The notes under the pieces: model-generated
The model's input: the letters and a program-made list of their open reading frames with translations, nothing else
What the model was told of the DNA's origin: nothing
Databases searched by the model: none
Shown: positions 44,364 to 53,980 of the stretch, piece after piece
How positions within the stretch are numbered: the stretch's first letter is position 1
Layout: each line of letters starts with the position of its first letter
NCBI RefSeq assembly: GCF_000341265.1
Contig: NZ_ANAE01000107.1
Location: forward strand, 47,795-111,794
From: Nocardiopsis prasina DSM 43845
GTDB taxonomy: Bacteria; Actinomycetota; Actinomycetes; Streptosporangiales; Streptosporangiaceae
DNA: 64,000 nucleotides
Direction of reading: 5' to 3'
Made by a program: the position numbers and the translations under genes

Positions 44364-46181
44364 TCATTTGAACGTTCCCGGCTTTCCCACACTGACATGA
44401 ATGTGGTCGATGTGACTCTGGGTAATGTCCCCTCGCTCCGCGTCCCGGGTGATCTCGTTGCTCCACTTTCCCACCGGGTCCCGCAGAGGGTTCCAGACAC
44501 GTTCGTACCAGAGGATGCCGAGAATGTTCAGTTCCTCGTGGTTCGCGACAAGATAGTTCACGACCTCCGTTCCCGAATTCTTCATCTCCTCGGTCGGAAC
44601 CTCGCCCAGCTCGGCCATCATGTAGTCGATCGCCTTGCCCTCACCGTGGTTACTCGTCGCCTCGTCGCGGTAACCACCCGCGCTGATGAAGAATCCACCG
44701 AACTCGTCCTGGAGGTGTTCGTGCAGGTCACAGGCCTGAGAGTCCATCGTTCCCAGCGACGCGCAGGGGATCATTTCTCCGGCCTGAACCACACCTCCAC
44801 CGCTGACGTTGGCGGTCTGGCAGTCCTGCACCACCGCGGCCCGGCGATTCTGATTGGCCGCACTCAGAGTCGTCTCGGCCTGCTCGAGAACGGAGTCGGC
44901 CAGACTCTTGTCGGCCTTCCAGGAGTCCAACTTCGCGAACCACACATCGGCGTGGTCCAGGCGCGTGGCGAGCTTGGCACGGTTCTCCTCGACGCCGAGT
45001 GTCAATCCCTCCCACTTCACCATCCACTCCTGGGTGGATTCCTCGATCGAGCCGTCCGGGGACTCAATGAGTTCCTTGGCGAAATTCACCCGCGCGGGGT
45101 CGTCCTCCGAGAGCATGAAAGCGAACTGGGTCTCGAGTTCCCACCACTCACCACCGGTCTCCTCCGCGTAGTCAGTGAGCATGGTGTTACGACCGTTGGT
45201 CCACTGACCAAGGCCAATGCCCACCAGATCGATGGCCGGGTACCTCGCCGCGTAGTCGGCGTCGATCAGCTCGACCTTGAAGCCGTTCTTCTCCGCGGCC
45301 TCAGTGCGTGGTCCGTACTCGTAGGGCTCGGTGTAGATCGTCTCCACGGTCGTCGGGTCGATCATCGACTCCTGCTGGAAGTTGCCCAGCACGCCCGCGA
45401 TGTTCTCGTCCTGCATCCCCATACCGCCAAGAATGGAGTAGACCTTCTCGGCCATGTCCTCCATCGACTCGTCGTTGAGCTGAGCCGCGGCCTTGGCGTC
45501 GATCTCGTTCACGGTCGCCTCGGTCTCCGGACGGCAGTCCTCCGGCATGGCGTCGCGCTGAGCGGTCGCGTTGTTCTCGTTCGTCGCCTGTACCGCCGTC
45601 GCGACGATCGCGACGATCGCCAGAAACCCCGCCCCGACCGACATCGCGGCGCCTGTGACCACGGAGATGGCTCCGCCGACGGCCGCTGCCACCGCGGCGC
45701 CGACCGCCAGAACCGCGCCCACCACCGTCTTCGCCACCGCGACGACGATGGACCACAGGAGGTTCAACAAGTTCAGCAGCATGGCCGCCAGCGCGGACAT
45801 CAGGCCCTTGAGCCACTTGAGGAACATCATGATGACCAGGAGTTGGGCGCCGAGCCCGATGGCGGGGATCGCTGCCGCCGCCCCCACTCCCTTGGCCACG
45901 CCCTTGGTGCCCTCGGCCCCGTCCTTGGCGGCCTTGGACGTACCGCCGGCTCCCAGACCGGGAGGACCTCCGCCGGGCCCGCCCGGACCGCTGGGCGCTC
46001 CCTCCGAGGCCTTCTCCGGGCCCGCCCCTGATTCCGCGCCCTTCTCAGAACCTTCGCCGGGTCCGCCCTTCGCGGCGTCGCCCAGGCCGGGAACACCCTT
46101 CTGCGCGGCCTTGCCTATCTCACCCGAATCCCCGGGGCCGGGGGGCTGCAGGCCCCCGGCTCCACCACCGATTCCCGACAC
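44364..46181 (-). CDS. VirB1-like two-domain cell-wall hydrolase with membrane anchor
   Basis: A 605-residue protein. The first 105 residues are Gly/Pro-rich, and residues 109-200 are hydrophobic membrane segments. An extracytoplasmic phage-tail-lysozyme-like domain follows (about 243-410), with the muramidase motif GNFQQES and likely catalytic Glu271. The C-terminal domain (about 485-600) has S-x-H-x-x-G-x-A-x-D (510-519, SNHGEGKAID) and HIDHIH (590-595), the zinc-ligand pattern of M15-like or ARB_07466-type domains. It would cut peptidoglycan glycan and perhaps peptide bonds to let the channel pass the wall. GTG 46,181 follows AGGAGAGGACACC. Confidence 0.85.
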   Translation of the reverse strand: MSGIGGGAGGLQPPGPGDSGEIGKAAQKGVPGLGDAAKGGPGEGSEKGAESGAGPEKASEGAPSGPGGPGGGPPGLGAGGTSKAAKDGAEGTKGVAKGVGAAAAIPAIGLGAQLLVIMMFLKWLKGLMSALAAMLLNLLNLLWSIVVAVAKTVVGAVLAVGAAVAAAVGGAISVVTGAAMSVGAGFLAIVAIVATAVQATNENNATAQRDAMPEDCRPETEATVNEIDAKAAAQLNDESMEDMAEKVYSILGGMGMQDENIAGVLGNFQQESMIDPTTVETIYTEPYEYGPRTEAAEKNGFKVELIDADYAARYPAIDLVGIGLGQWTNGRNTMLTDYAEETGGEWWELETQFAFMLSEDDPARVNFAKELIESPDGSIEESTQEWMVKWEGLTLGVEENRAKLATRLDHADVWFAKLDSWKADKSLADSVLEQAETTLSAANQNRRAAVVQDCQTANVSGGGVVQAGEMIPCASLGTMDSQACDLHEHLQDEFGGFFISAGGYRDEATSNHGEGKAIDYMMAELGEVPTEEMKNSGTEVVNYLVANHEELNILGILWYERVWNPLRDPVGKWSNEITRDAERGDITQSHIDHIHVSVGKPGTFK

Positions 46182-46247
46182 GGTGTCCTCTCCTGTTCCC
46201 TTTGCGTATCGCCTGGACTTTCAGACTGCCGAGCGTCATGCTCCGGT

Positions 46248-47549
46248 TCAGTAGGTGAGCAGAACCTCTTCGTCCGAATTGATCGAGCCAGACGAATCAA
46301 CGCCGCGCAGCAGTACCTCCAGCTCCAACAGATCGCTGTGGGAATCGACCTGGTAGGCGTTCTTGATGCGGTAGTACTCCTGGTAGGCCTGGGTGGTGTT
46401 GTTCATGATGTCGGTCAGGGGTTTCATGGCCTGCTGCGACTGCCCGTAGTCCTTCAGGTCGTTGCCGTCCGTCAGGAGCCATTCGATGTCGTTGGCGGAG
46501 AACTGGGAGTTCTCCCCGTCGTCGGCCTGAGCCTTTTCCCCGAGAAACGTGATGTAGGACGTCTCTCCCACGGGCATGATCGAGTCCAGGTATCCCTGGT
46601 CGATCGAACCCGAACGCCAGTCGAAGTCGTAACCGCGCGGATGCACCCAGTCCGTTTCGAGATCCAACGTGGCCTCGGTCTCCTCTTCGGCAGCCTGGCC
46701 CGCGATGGAATCCCCGTCGATCTGTGCCGGAACCTCAGGTGGTTCGATAAAGACCCCGTCGACGTTGACCCGGTTCATCTCCGCCTCGTATTCGGAGATA
46801 CGGGTGAGGTAGGAGCGCATTTCCAGGAGTTGTTGATCCATCGCGTCACGGATCTCCTGCTCCTGTTCGGAGAGCACCAACTCGTAGTAGAGGGCGGCGG
46901 GGTCCACACGGGTCCCCTCCAGGGAAGTCGCTTCCCGCGTGCCCGAGGCTCCCGGGTTGAGGAAGACCCGCCACTGGTCGAACTCCGCGAAACTGCCGTC
47001 GTCCTGGAGGTCCTCCCGCAGCTCACGACCCGAGTCCGCGTTGTAGACCAGTTCGCTGTTGGCCCGGAGGGTCAGGCTCAGGATCTGCTGCGCGAAGGGC
47101 ACGTCGGAGTCCAGCACCACTCCCAGGTAGCCGGTGGAACCGAAGACGAGGATCGAACCGGTGATGTTCGACTGGAGCGCCATCGTGTCCAGTTGCTCGT
47201 TGGAACCAGTGAGGAAGGCCTGGTAGTTGGCGGCGTCAGCGGAGAAGCTTCCCGCGTCGGCGTCACGGAAGCGCATGAGGACCAGGGCCCGGGTGTTGTC
47301 GTCGTTGGTGTAGATCCCCTCGACGCCGCCCGACAGTTCGGTCCTCGAAGTGGTGAACGAAGTGGTGTACAGAGCGGTCTCGTCCAGCCGGGCCCGGTTG
47401 TTCGAGGCCGCGGAAGAGATCGTTCCCATCAGGAGCATGGCGAAGGTGACGGTGAAACACGTGGTGATGACCCCGAACCGCTCGATGGCATGGTGGGGTC
47501 CCAGTTTCATCTTCGCCGTAAAGGACGAGAAATTCTCTTTCAAGCTCAA
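46248..47549 (-). CDS. single-pass extracytoplasmic protein of the secretion locus
   Basis: A 433-residue protein with one membrane segment (about 26-46, FGVITTCFTVTFAMLLMG) and a large outer domain containing a coiled coil (about 235-265, EQEQEIRDAMDQQLLEMRSY). A TTG start at 47,549 is chosen because TCAGGAGCAGGACCT precedes it; an ATG 13 codons downstream has no site. The outer region is acidic and has no recognised family. It sits between the pilin-like gene and the wall hydrolase in one operon, so a role in the envelope-spanning channel is likely. Confidence 0.72.
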   Translation of the reverse strand: MSLKENFSSFTAKMKLGPHHAIERFGVITTCFTVTFAMLLMGTISSAASNNRARLDETALYTTSFTTSRTELSGGVEGIYTNDDNTRALVLMRFRDADAGSFSADAANYQAFLTGSNEQLDTMALQSNITGSILVFGSTGYLGVVLDSDVPFAQQILSLTLRANSELVYNADSGRELREDLQDDGSFAEFDQWRVFLNPGASGTREATSLEGTRVDPAALYYELVLSEQEQEIRDAMDQQLLEMRSYLTRISEYEAEMNRVNVDGVFIEPPEVPAQIDGDSIAGQAAEEETEATLDLETDWVHPRGYDFDWRSGSIDQGYLDSIMPVGETSYITFLGEKAQADDGENSQFSANDIEWLLTDGNDLKDYGQSQQAMKPLTDIMNNTTQAYQEYYRIKNAYQVDSHSDLLELEVLLRGVDSSGSINSDEEVLLTY

Positions 47550-47688
47550 AGGTCCTGCTCCTGACTTGACGATCGAGCACAAGCCGACCTGTGGAACGAA
47601 CAAAGGGCCGACAGCTCCGTTGGCCGCCGACCCTCATCAGTACCTACCGTTGCACAACCATGTCCCAGGACTCCGGTGCGGTGGCGCC

Positions 47689-48018
47689 TTATCTGAATTG
47701 GTCGAGACCGAGGAGGATCATTCCGCCGCCCAGGTCTTCGATGGTGGTCCGACCACCGGCGGCGATGGTCGAGATGAGACTGAAACCACCGACCATCAGG
47801 GCGCCGCCGATGAAGATCAGACCGATGATCTTCACCCAGCTGGTCTGGTCCTGCTGCGAGGCCATCAGCTTCTTGACGAGGAGAACGCCGCCCCACACGA
47901 CACCGACCGTGCCCATCAGGGCGAGGAGGGATCCGCCCGCCATGCGTACGTAGTTGGTGGCGTTCTCAAAGAACGAGAGGAGGTCCCATGACGCGAAAGG
48001 GAGGTTGGTCAAATTCAT
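47689..48018 (-). CDS. VirB2/pilin-like two-helix protein
   Basis: A 109-residue protein with two hydrophobic helices (about residues 26-50 and 62-85) separated by a short polar loop, VKKLMASQQDQTSWVK. That size and layout match VirB2/TrbC-type subunits in type IV systems. No cleavable signal peptide is evident. ATG 48,018 follows CTAAGGAAAACCGATA. It is the first gene behind a good promoter at 48,156-48,185, and a 138-base gap follows before the next gene. High expression from its own promoter would suit a major structural subunit. The pilin call is inference from size and position. Confidence 0.65.
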   Translation of the reverse strand: MNLTNLPFASWDLLSFFENATNYVRMAGGSLLALMGTVGVVWGGVLLVKKLMASQQDQTSWVKIIGLIFIGGALMVGGFSLISTIAAGGRTTIEDLGGGMILLGLDQFR

Positions 48019-48155
48019 TATCGGTTTTCCTTAGTCGTCTGCTCCTGGCCGATGGCGGCACAGTAGGCCCCTCGCGGCAGGAGGTTCAACAGGTTTGGGG
48101 CGGCATGTTCGACACCGGGGGGTCGTGCGCTTTCCGGAGGGTTTGTCAGCAGTCA

Positions 48156-48185
48156 ATTCTAACTGTCGGCTGTCGCCAGCAGCAA
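48156..48185 (-). promoter_or_regulatory. promoter of the pilin-like gene operon
   Basis: On the minus strand TTGCTG (48,185-48,180) and TAGAAT (48,161-48,156) are 18 bases apart in a locally AT-rich stretch. The leader before the pilin-like ATG would be about 130 bases. Confidence 0.5.
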
Positions 48186-48312
48186 GTTCGTTCCGCATCG
48201 CTAACTCAACGTTGACCCTGGGCACAATCACTGCTCCGTGGCCACTGTGACCAAGGTCAACAGCGCTTCTTTCCATATGAGTCCTTCAAGGTTTTCCTAT
48301 CGCTGGACAGAA

Positions 48313-51300
48313 CTACTTGCCCTTACGTGGCTTCGGCTGCTTCGGCGGCTTGGGAGGCTGCTTCTGGGGTCGCGGCTGCTGTTTGGGAGCGGGCTTCGGG
48401 GTCTTCGGGGTGCCGCCGCCCCCACCGCTTCCGCCGCCCGTGCCGGTACCGGCCATTCCGGCGACGTTGGAGACGGTCTTCCCGGCCTGCTGCATCTGCT
48501 GACCCTGTTGGATCTGCCTGTCCTGCCTGGCCGTGGACTTCGGGGCGTCGAGCGTTGACTGCGAAGCCTGTTGCGAAGCCTTGCTGGCCTCCGCGTTCCT
48601 CGACACTGCGGATCCAGCAGCCGCAGTGGCGTCTCCAGCTGACTTCGCGGCGCCGGCTCCGTCTCCAGCGACACCGCGCCCCACGGCGATCGCCGCGTGC
48701 CCGGTCGCCTTGGCGGCGTCTCCGGCCGCTCCTATGCGGTGCTTGTCGGACTCCATGTAGCCCGCCGCAGACTGCTGGGCCGAACCGGCCATGGTCTCCA
48801 ACGGGTCATCGGACAGACCGTCGGTCTCCACCTGACGACCCAGCCTGGCCTGTTCCGCGGCGTTCTGGTCCTGTTCACTGGTTCCCAGGCCCGATCCCGA
48901 CCGGTCGTCCCCGAACATTCCCGCCGGGCCCTCCAACTTGCCGTCGGTGTCCACGTCCCCGCTGACCGTGCTGTCGGTGCCGCCGCTCGCGGCGGCGGTC
49001 CCACCCGCCGCACCCCCGCTGGCGCCGCCGGCGTTCATACCGGCGCCACCCTTGGCGCTGCTGGCACCGCCCATCCGGTTGGAGGCCGTCGCCCCCGACC
49101 CCTTCCCTCCGGCACCAGCAGTGCTGGGCATCTTGCCTCCACCGGGCTGTGCCGAGGAGTCGGTGAACTTCTCCACCAGCTTGCTGCTGGCGTCCTCGAC
49201 CGCCTTGACCATGGTCTTGCGCAGACGCATCGCCATGACCGTGAAAAGGACGATCATGATGATTGAGATCAGGGCGATGACCATGGTGAGGAAGCCCCCC
49301 GCCTGCAGGAACAGAAGGAAGGCACCGACTTCGTCGGCCCCTCCGTCTAGCGCTCCCGACAAAGGGGCCTCGATGATCCGGGGAAGGCTCAACAGGAACT
49401 CCTGTACGAACTTGTACAGGAACAGGGTGACCACGACCTCCATGATCAGAGCGATCGTGTAGACGATGACCTTGGCGATTCCCGATATCACACCCAGTGT
49501 CGCGAAGGGGATCGCCATGATCAGCTGGAAACTCCGGCGGATGTTCCCGACGATCATCGCGATGGCGTAACCGAAACCGATCGTGATGAAAGCACCAAGC
49601 AGAACCACGGCGTTGATCCAGTACACGAAACTCATCGTGCCCGTGCCCACGAGGTTCACGGAATTGTGAATGGACCTGGTCGCCTCGCTGGTGGTCCTAC
49701 CAGAGGAATAGGAGGTGTAGGAAGTCGGCCCGAAATCAGTGTTCAGGTAGTTGTACATCGCCAGCGGCGAAAGGTTACAGGCGATTGGTCTACCAGAATT
49801 GTCGGCGATTTCCAGGCCGCAGTCGCGAGAACTCCCCTCGGTCGAGAAAGCGAGGGTGCGGGTCGACTCCTCCGAATCGTTCTGGTTCTCCCGTTGCCAG
49901 AGCCAGTCGAAGAACTTGGTGCCCCACCCGCTACCACTCGACTCGGCCTGCAGGCCGGTACCGTCCGCGACCGTGAGCAGGGGGTTGTGCTTCACCTCGT
50001 CCAAGCCGACGAGGTCCTTGGGCTTACCGGTGTAGTCCTCGAACCAGTCTCGTGCGTCCTGCTTGGCGTCACCGCTCAGAGTCGACTTGGCCTGGGTCTC
50101 GAAGGAGGAGGCGCTCACGTGGGAGTTGCCCATGTAGCGAAACAGGATGTCCGTGATCTCGCCGTACTGGGTCTGGGAGTACGAGATGCCGTCGCTCGCC
50201 AGTGCGCTGTCATTCCATCGCTGGTCGTCGTCGGTCGCCGTGGGCGCCATCTGCCTCTCCAGCCCCAGGACCTGGGCGTTGATGAGCAAAGCGAGGTCCC
50301 GCACACTCGCCTGGGAGCGTCCAGTGGGGGACTGCCTGTCCTGGTCCCATTCGATGTACACGTCATGGGACTGGTCCGGCACACGCAGGCGTTGCTGGGT
50401 CGCCCACCCCTCAAAGTCCACATACGTGGAGAGCACCACGCGTGTGGACCCGGTGTTCCCCTCCTTCGTTGCGAACTGCATGGACTCCAGCATCCCGGTG
50501 TACATGGAGCCCAACAACGGCACGCCAAGCACGATGAAGAACAGGCGTATGAGCAGCTTCTTCAGCCCGGGTCCCTTGAACCTCTGGAACATCAGTGCGC
50601 CCATGAGGAACGTGCCGACGAACAACGGCACCATGACGGTCCACGACATGTGGATCAGGGCCAGGTACCAGGAATTGACCCATTGGAACAGCGACCCCAG
50701 GAACTCCGGTGGGCCCTCCCCACCCGTCATCCCGTCCGCCCATGCGGGGTTGATTCGGCTGATCGCCCCGTAGAACAACTTGAAGGGGTTGAGGAAGACC
50801 AGCACCTCGATGATGATGCGCCAGAGGGCGTCGACGGCGGCCGAGGCGGTGTACAGGAGGAAGATGATGCCGCCGAGAAAGGCGTTGAAGAAGCCGATCG
50901 AGAGCCCGGTGCTCGTGTTGTCGAGCCCCAGACCGTTCAGGGTGGCTCCGAACAGCGCGAAGTCACGCGCTCCGTGCGCCCCCGAGGAACCCGCGTCCGA
51001 GCTGCCGAGCAGCGTGTTGTAGCCGACGCTGTCCGAGGACTGGGCCGTGCTGGAGTTGAACCAGCCCGCGATGGGGTTGTAGTCCTGGTCGGCGTAGCCC
51101 AACATGGCGCCCGCATTGGCTGGGGAATCCAGGACCGTGATCCAGCCGGTCTCCTCGTCACTGTCTTCGAAGCTGACGTCCTCTCCTGGTTCCTGCGCGG
51201 TGGAGAACAGCGCGGTCATCGAGGAGGAGAGCCGGTAGAACGACAGGGCGGCGATCTCGTCGTCCTGCTGCTGATCGGGCTGATCGGCCTGGTCGGCGAG

Positions 51301-51471
51301 TGCGGACCCACCCAACGCGCTCATCAGCAGCGTCAATGGGAACGCCAGCACCAGCACCCACACGGCCAGCCGCATGAAGGTGCCGACCCTCTCCCCCCGG
51401 GGGGTCGGGTCCGGTTCGGCGGGCGCGATCACGCCCTGCTCCATCTCCTCTGTCGCCCCTCTCACGCCCAT
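48313..51471 (-). CDS. VirB6/TrbL-like polytopic membrane protein
   Basis: A 1052-residue protein. A hydrophobic N-terminal segment (about 33-58) is followed by an outward domain, several helices between about 185 and 340, a second outer loop of about 250 residues, and a cluster of helices at about 610-770. The last 280 residues are soluble, first Gly/Ala-rich, then Gln-rich, ending in a Pro-Lys tail (KPAPKQQPRPQKQPPK). The layout fits VirB6-like channel components of Gram-positive type IV systems. Its ATG begins right after the TAG of the VirB4-like gene, so translation is coupled. The hydrophilic tail probably faces the cytoplasm. Confidence 0.8.
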   Translation of the reverse strand: MGVRGATEEMEQGVIAPAEPDPTPRGERVGTFMRLAVWVLVLAFPLTLLMSALGGSALADQADQPDQQQDDEIAALSFYRLSSSMTALFSTAQEPGEDVSFEDSDEETGWITVLDSPANAGAMLGYADQDYNPIAGWFNSSTAQSSDSVGYNTLLGSSDAGSSGAHGARDFALFGATLNGLGLDNTSTGLSIGFFNAFLGGIIFLLYTASAAVDALWRIIIEVLVFLNPFKLFYGAISRINPAWADGMTGGEGPPEFLGSLFQWVNSWYLALIHMSWTVMVPLFVGTFLMGALMFQRFKGPGLKKLLIRLFFIVLGVPLLGSMYTGMLESMQFATKEGNTGSTRVVLSTYVDFEGWATQQRLRVPDQSHDVYIEWDQDRQSPTGRSQASVRDLALLINAQVLGLERQMAPTATDDDQRWNDSALASDGISYSQTQYGEITDILFRYMGNSHVSASSFETQAKSTLSGDAKQDARDWFEDYTGKPKDLVGLDEVKHNPLLTVADGTGLQAESSGSGWGTKFFDWLWQRENQNDSEESTRTLAFSTEGSSRDCGLEIADNSGRPIACNLSPLAMYNYLNTDFGPTSYTSYSSGRTTSEATRSIHNSVNLVGTGTMSFVYWINAVVLLGAFITIGFGYAIAMIVGNIRRSFQLIMAIPFATLGVISGIAKVIVYTIALIMEVVVTLFLYKFVQEFLLSLPRIIEAPLSGALDGGADEVGAFLLFLQAGGFLTMVIALISIIMIVLFTVMAMRLRKTMVKAVEDASSKLVEKFTDSSAQPGGGKMPSTAGAGGKGSGATASNRMGGASSAKGGAGMNAGGASGGAAGGTAAASGGTDSTVSGDVDTDGKLEGPAGMFGDDRSGSGLGTSEQDQNAAEQARLGRQVETDGLSDDPLETMAGSAQQSAAGYMESDKHRIGAAGDAAKATGHAAIAVGRGVAGDGAGAAKSAGDATAAAGSAVSRNAEASKASQQASQSTLDAPKSTARQDRQIQQGQQMQQAGKTVSNVAGMAGTGTGGGSGGGGGTPKTPKPAPKQQPRPQKQPPKPPKQPKPRKGK

Positions 51472-53850
51472 CTAGTGCCCCCGCTTCTCACGGTTGTCCT
51501 GGACGGGCGGGGTCGGGTTCTCGATCCGTCGCTTCTGGGATCGCGGGCGTGGTCTCCTGGCCGGCTTCATCCGCTCCGCGCTCTCGGCGTCCAACCGCGC
51601 CTCGGCCCCGTCCCTGGCCACCCGCTGGGACCTCTCCTCGGCGCGCTCTCCCTGAGCGGCCACCACAGCCGAGGACTGGTCCGGCTTCGCGCGCTCGTCC
51701 TGTTGGCGCTGTATCGCTCCCAGAATTCGGGCTCGCCGTTCCGCCCGTGCCGGGTTGACGCCCAGCGGCAGGTCCAGGTGGAAGACGACGTTGGTGTGGC
51801 CGCGACGCAGGTAGGCCAGGTTCTCTCCACGCGTGGTCACCAGACGCTCGAGGTCAGGCGGAATGTCCTGGTGGAGCTGGCGCTGGTACTCGGTGACGGT
51901 CGCGTCGCGCATCGGACCGAGCACCGTCCAGTCCGCGGCGTCGAAGCGGTTGAACTTCGAGTCGGCGAGCATCATGTCGATGTCGTTGTACAGGTAGGCC
52001 ACACGGCCACCACGCAGGAACAGGTGCGAGAACTGTTCGCTGAGGTACTCCTTGATCCGATCGTCGATGTTCTCGGCACCGTGGATGATCACCGTGTCGC
52101 CCAAACCGAGGTTGTCGACGGCGAACCCGATGACGTTGACGAGCTGGGCCATGGCCACACCCTTGCCGCGCTTGAGCAGCCGCGAGAAGTCGTACAGCAC
52201 CCGCCGGGCGTCGGCCACCCCGTCGATCTCGTCGTTGGTGTGGGTGTTGAAGAGGTCGCCGTTGTTGTCCAGCAGGTCCTTGAAGACCAGGCGCAGGATG
52301 TTGTAGGCGTGCAGGGCCTCGTCGTCGCGGGCGGTGGAGTTGGCCAGCGCCCGGTACTGGGTGTCGAAGTAGGTGACGATGTCCTGGAGCCGCGGAACCT
52401 GGGTGTGCGGGATCCCCACCACGCGCAGTCGGTCCCGGTTCTGCTTCGCGTTCCGCGCCCACATGCCCTTGTCGATGTAGAACTGGCTGAGTGTCTCCTT
52501 CAGGGACCCGCGGATGATGGAACGGTCCGAGTCGGTGGTCTCGTAGGCCTGTTCGGCCATGAGGACGACCTTCTCCAGGTGAGCGGGGAAGATCCCGAGC
52601 TCGTCCTCGGACTCTCCGAACATCTCGAACATGTTGATGTCGCCGGAGTTCATGTCCAGTCGCGCGGTGAGCGAGTCCAGACGCGGACCCAACTCGTCCA
52701 TGCGCGCCCCGTCCAGGACGATGTGCACGGTACGAGCGTTCGACAGCAGGGCCGCCTGGGAGATCTTCGATCCCCACATGTCGGGCACGTGTGCCCGATT
52801 CAGCACGGGGTTGACGGAGTTGTCGGCGATGACCACGTGGTGGTCGTAGCCGTTCACGTCAAAAAGCACCGCGGAGTTGTTGACGTCGCCGACCATGGAT
52901 CCGACGTACTCGCCCGCGGCGTCATTCAGGCCGTTGGTCACCAGGGAGTGGGACCCGGCGAACTCCACGCTCGTGAAGTGGAAGCCCTTACCGCGCTTGC
53001 GTTCGTTCTGGCCGAAGAGGTTGGTCAGCTCCTGGCGCTGCTCACCGGGGTAGGCGGCGACGGTGAGGGTGCCGAACCGGTCAATGTAGAGTCGGCCGAT
53101 ACGTTCGACGGCATCGTCGAGCGTCTCCAGGCTGGGGGCTCTCACCAGCAGACGGTTGTGCACGTGCAGGTAGCTGGCGCCGTCCTGGAGCTCACCGGCG
53201 ACGATCTCCATATCGTCGCTGACCTTCGCGGCCTTGCGCCTTGAGGTCATGGTCCCCGACTGTGCCTGCTCACTGTCCTCAAGACGGTCGAGTTTCTCGA
53301 CCGTCTTGATCTTCTCCTCGATCCATTTCTCGCCCTTGCGGCGGACCTGCTCCAGCACCACCACGGTGACGTCGTCCGGCAATCCGCTGGGGATCCGGTT
53401 GATGCCCCAGAACGCACTGAAATCGTCGCGCGAACCGTCGTCATGGAAGAAGCCGAGCACACACGAGTAGCGATCGTCCACGTGGAAGTAGTCGCTACGG
53501 AAGACGTAACGCTCCTTGGGCTTGATCGCGAGCAGATGCGGATAGTCGTCGAAGGTGCCGACCAGCTGACGAGCCTTCTTCTTCGCCTCGCGTCGCTCCT
53601 TGGCGCTCATTCCCGCGTATGGGTCGTCCTCGCCTTGTTCCTCCTGGTCACCGTCGCGCTCGGGAGTGACCTCCGGTTCCTGCGAATCGGTGAACGGATT
53701 CTCGAACGTCGGACCGCCGGTGTTCTCCCACTGCTCCGGAGCGGACTGGTCGCCATGCGACGTGCCGTGTCCGTTGCCCGAGAGTACGCCAGGCAACTGC
53801 CCGTGCGAGGTCCCGGCCGCGCTACCCGAGAACTGTGCGCCGGAACTCAT
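51472..53850 (-). CDS. VirB4/TraC-like protein lacking a P-loop
   Basis: A 792-residue protein. Residues 1-85 are disordered, about 100-290 resemble the VirB4 N-terminal domain, and about 320-690 follow the VirB4 ATPase fold by pattern. Where VirB4 has GxSGSGKS, this protein reads NRAHVPDMWGSKISQ (351-365), then VHIVLDGARMDEL for the usual DPEGEY strand. The Walker B position appears as TVIIHGAENIDD (586-597), without the Asp-Glu pair. Both key elements are therefore altered. It lies directly between the VirB3-like and VirB6-like genes, the standard VirB3-VirB4-VirB6 order. It probably acts as a structural scaffold; residual ATPase activity cannot be excluded from sequence alone. Confidence 0.75.
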   Translation of the reverse strand: MSSGAQFSGSAAGTSHGQLPGVLSGNGHGTSHGDQSAPEQWENTGGPTFENPFTDSQEPEVTPERDGDQEEQGEDDPYAGMSAKERREAKKKARQLVGTFDDYPHLLAIKPKERYVFRSDYFHVDDRYSCVLGFFHDDGSRDDFSAFWGINRIPSGLPDDVTVVVLEQVRRKGEKWIEEKIKTVEKLDRLEDSEQAQSGTMTSRRKAAKVSDDMEIVAGELQDGASYLHVHNRLLVRAPSLETLDDAVERIGRLYIDRFGTLTVAAYPGEQRQELTNLFGQNERKRGKGFHFTSVEFAGSHSLVTNGLNDAAGEYVGSMVGDVNNSAVLFDVNGYDHHVVIADNSVNPVLNRAHVPDMWGSKISQAALLSNARTVHIVLDGARMDELGPRLDSLTARLDMNSGDINMFEMFGESEDELGIFPAHLEKVVLMAEQAYETTDSDRSIIRGSLKETLSQFYIDKGMWARNAKQNRDRLRVVGIPHTQVPRLQDIVTYFDTQYRALANSTARDDEALHAYNILRLVFKDLLDNNGDLFNTHTNDEIDGVADARRVLYDFSRLLKRGKGVAMAQLVNVIGFAVDNLGLGDTVIIHGAENIDDRIKEYLSEQFSHLFLRGGRVAYLYNDIDMMLADSKFNRFDAADWTVLGPMRDATVTEYQRQLHQDIPPDLERLVTTRGENLAYLRRGHTNVVFHLDLPLGVNPARAERRARILGAIQRQQDERAKPDQSSAVVAAQGERAEERSQRVARDGAEARLDAESAERMKPARRPRPRSQKRRIENPTPPVQDNREKRGH

Positions 53851-53980
53851 TCGCGCCCTTCGCTTTCTCCGCTTGTTTCGGCCATTACCGAGTGATTCAG
53901 CATAACGAGATCCGTATCCTGCCCCCAGGGCTCACCCCCGGTTGTGACCCGACCACAACCTTGCGAAGACAGAGACTGAT

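Noticed and set aside
49666..53244. Open frame of 1192 codons on the plus strand opposite the VirB6-like and VirB4-like genes
   Set aside because: Same shadow composition; it crosses the junction of two coupled genes on the other strand and has no recognisable motif.
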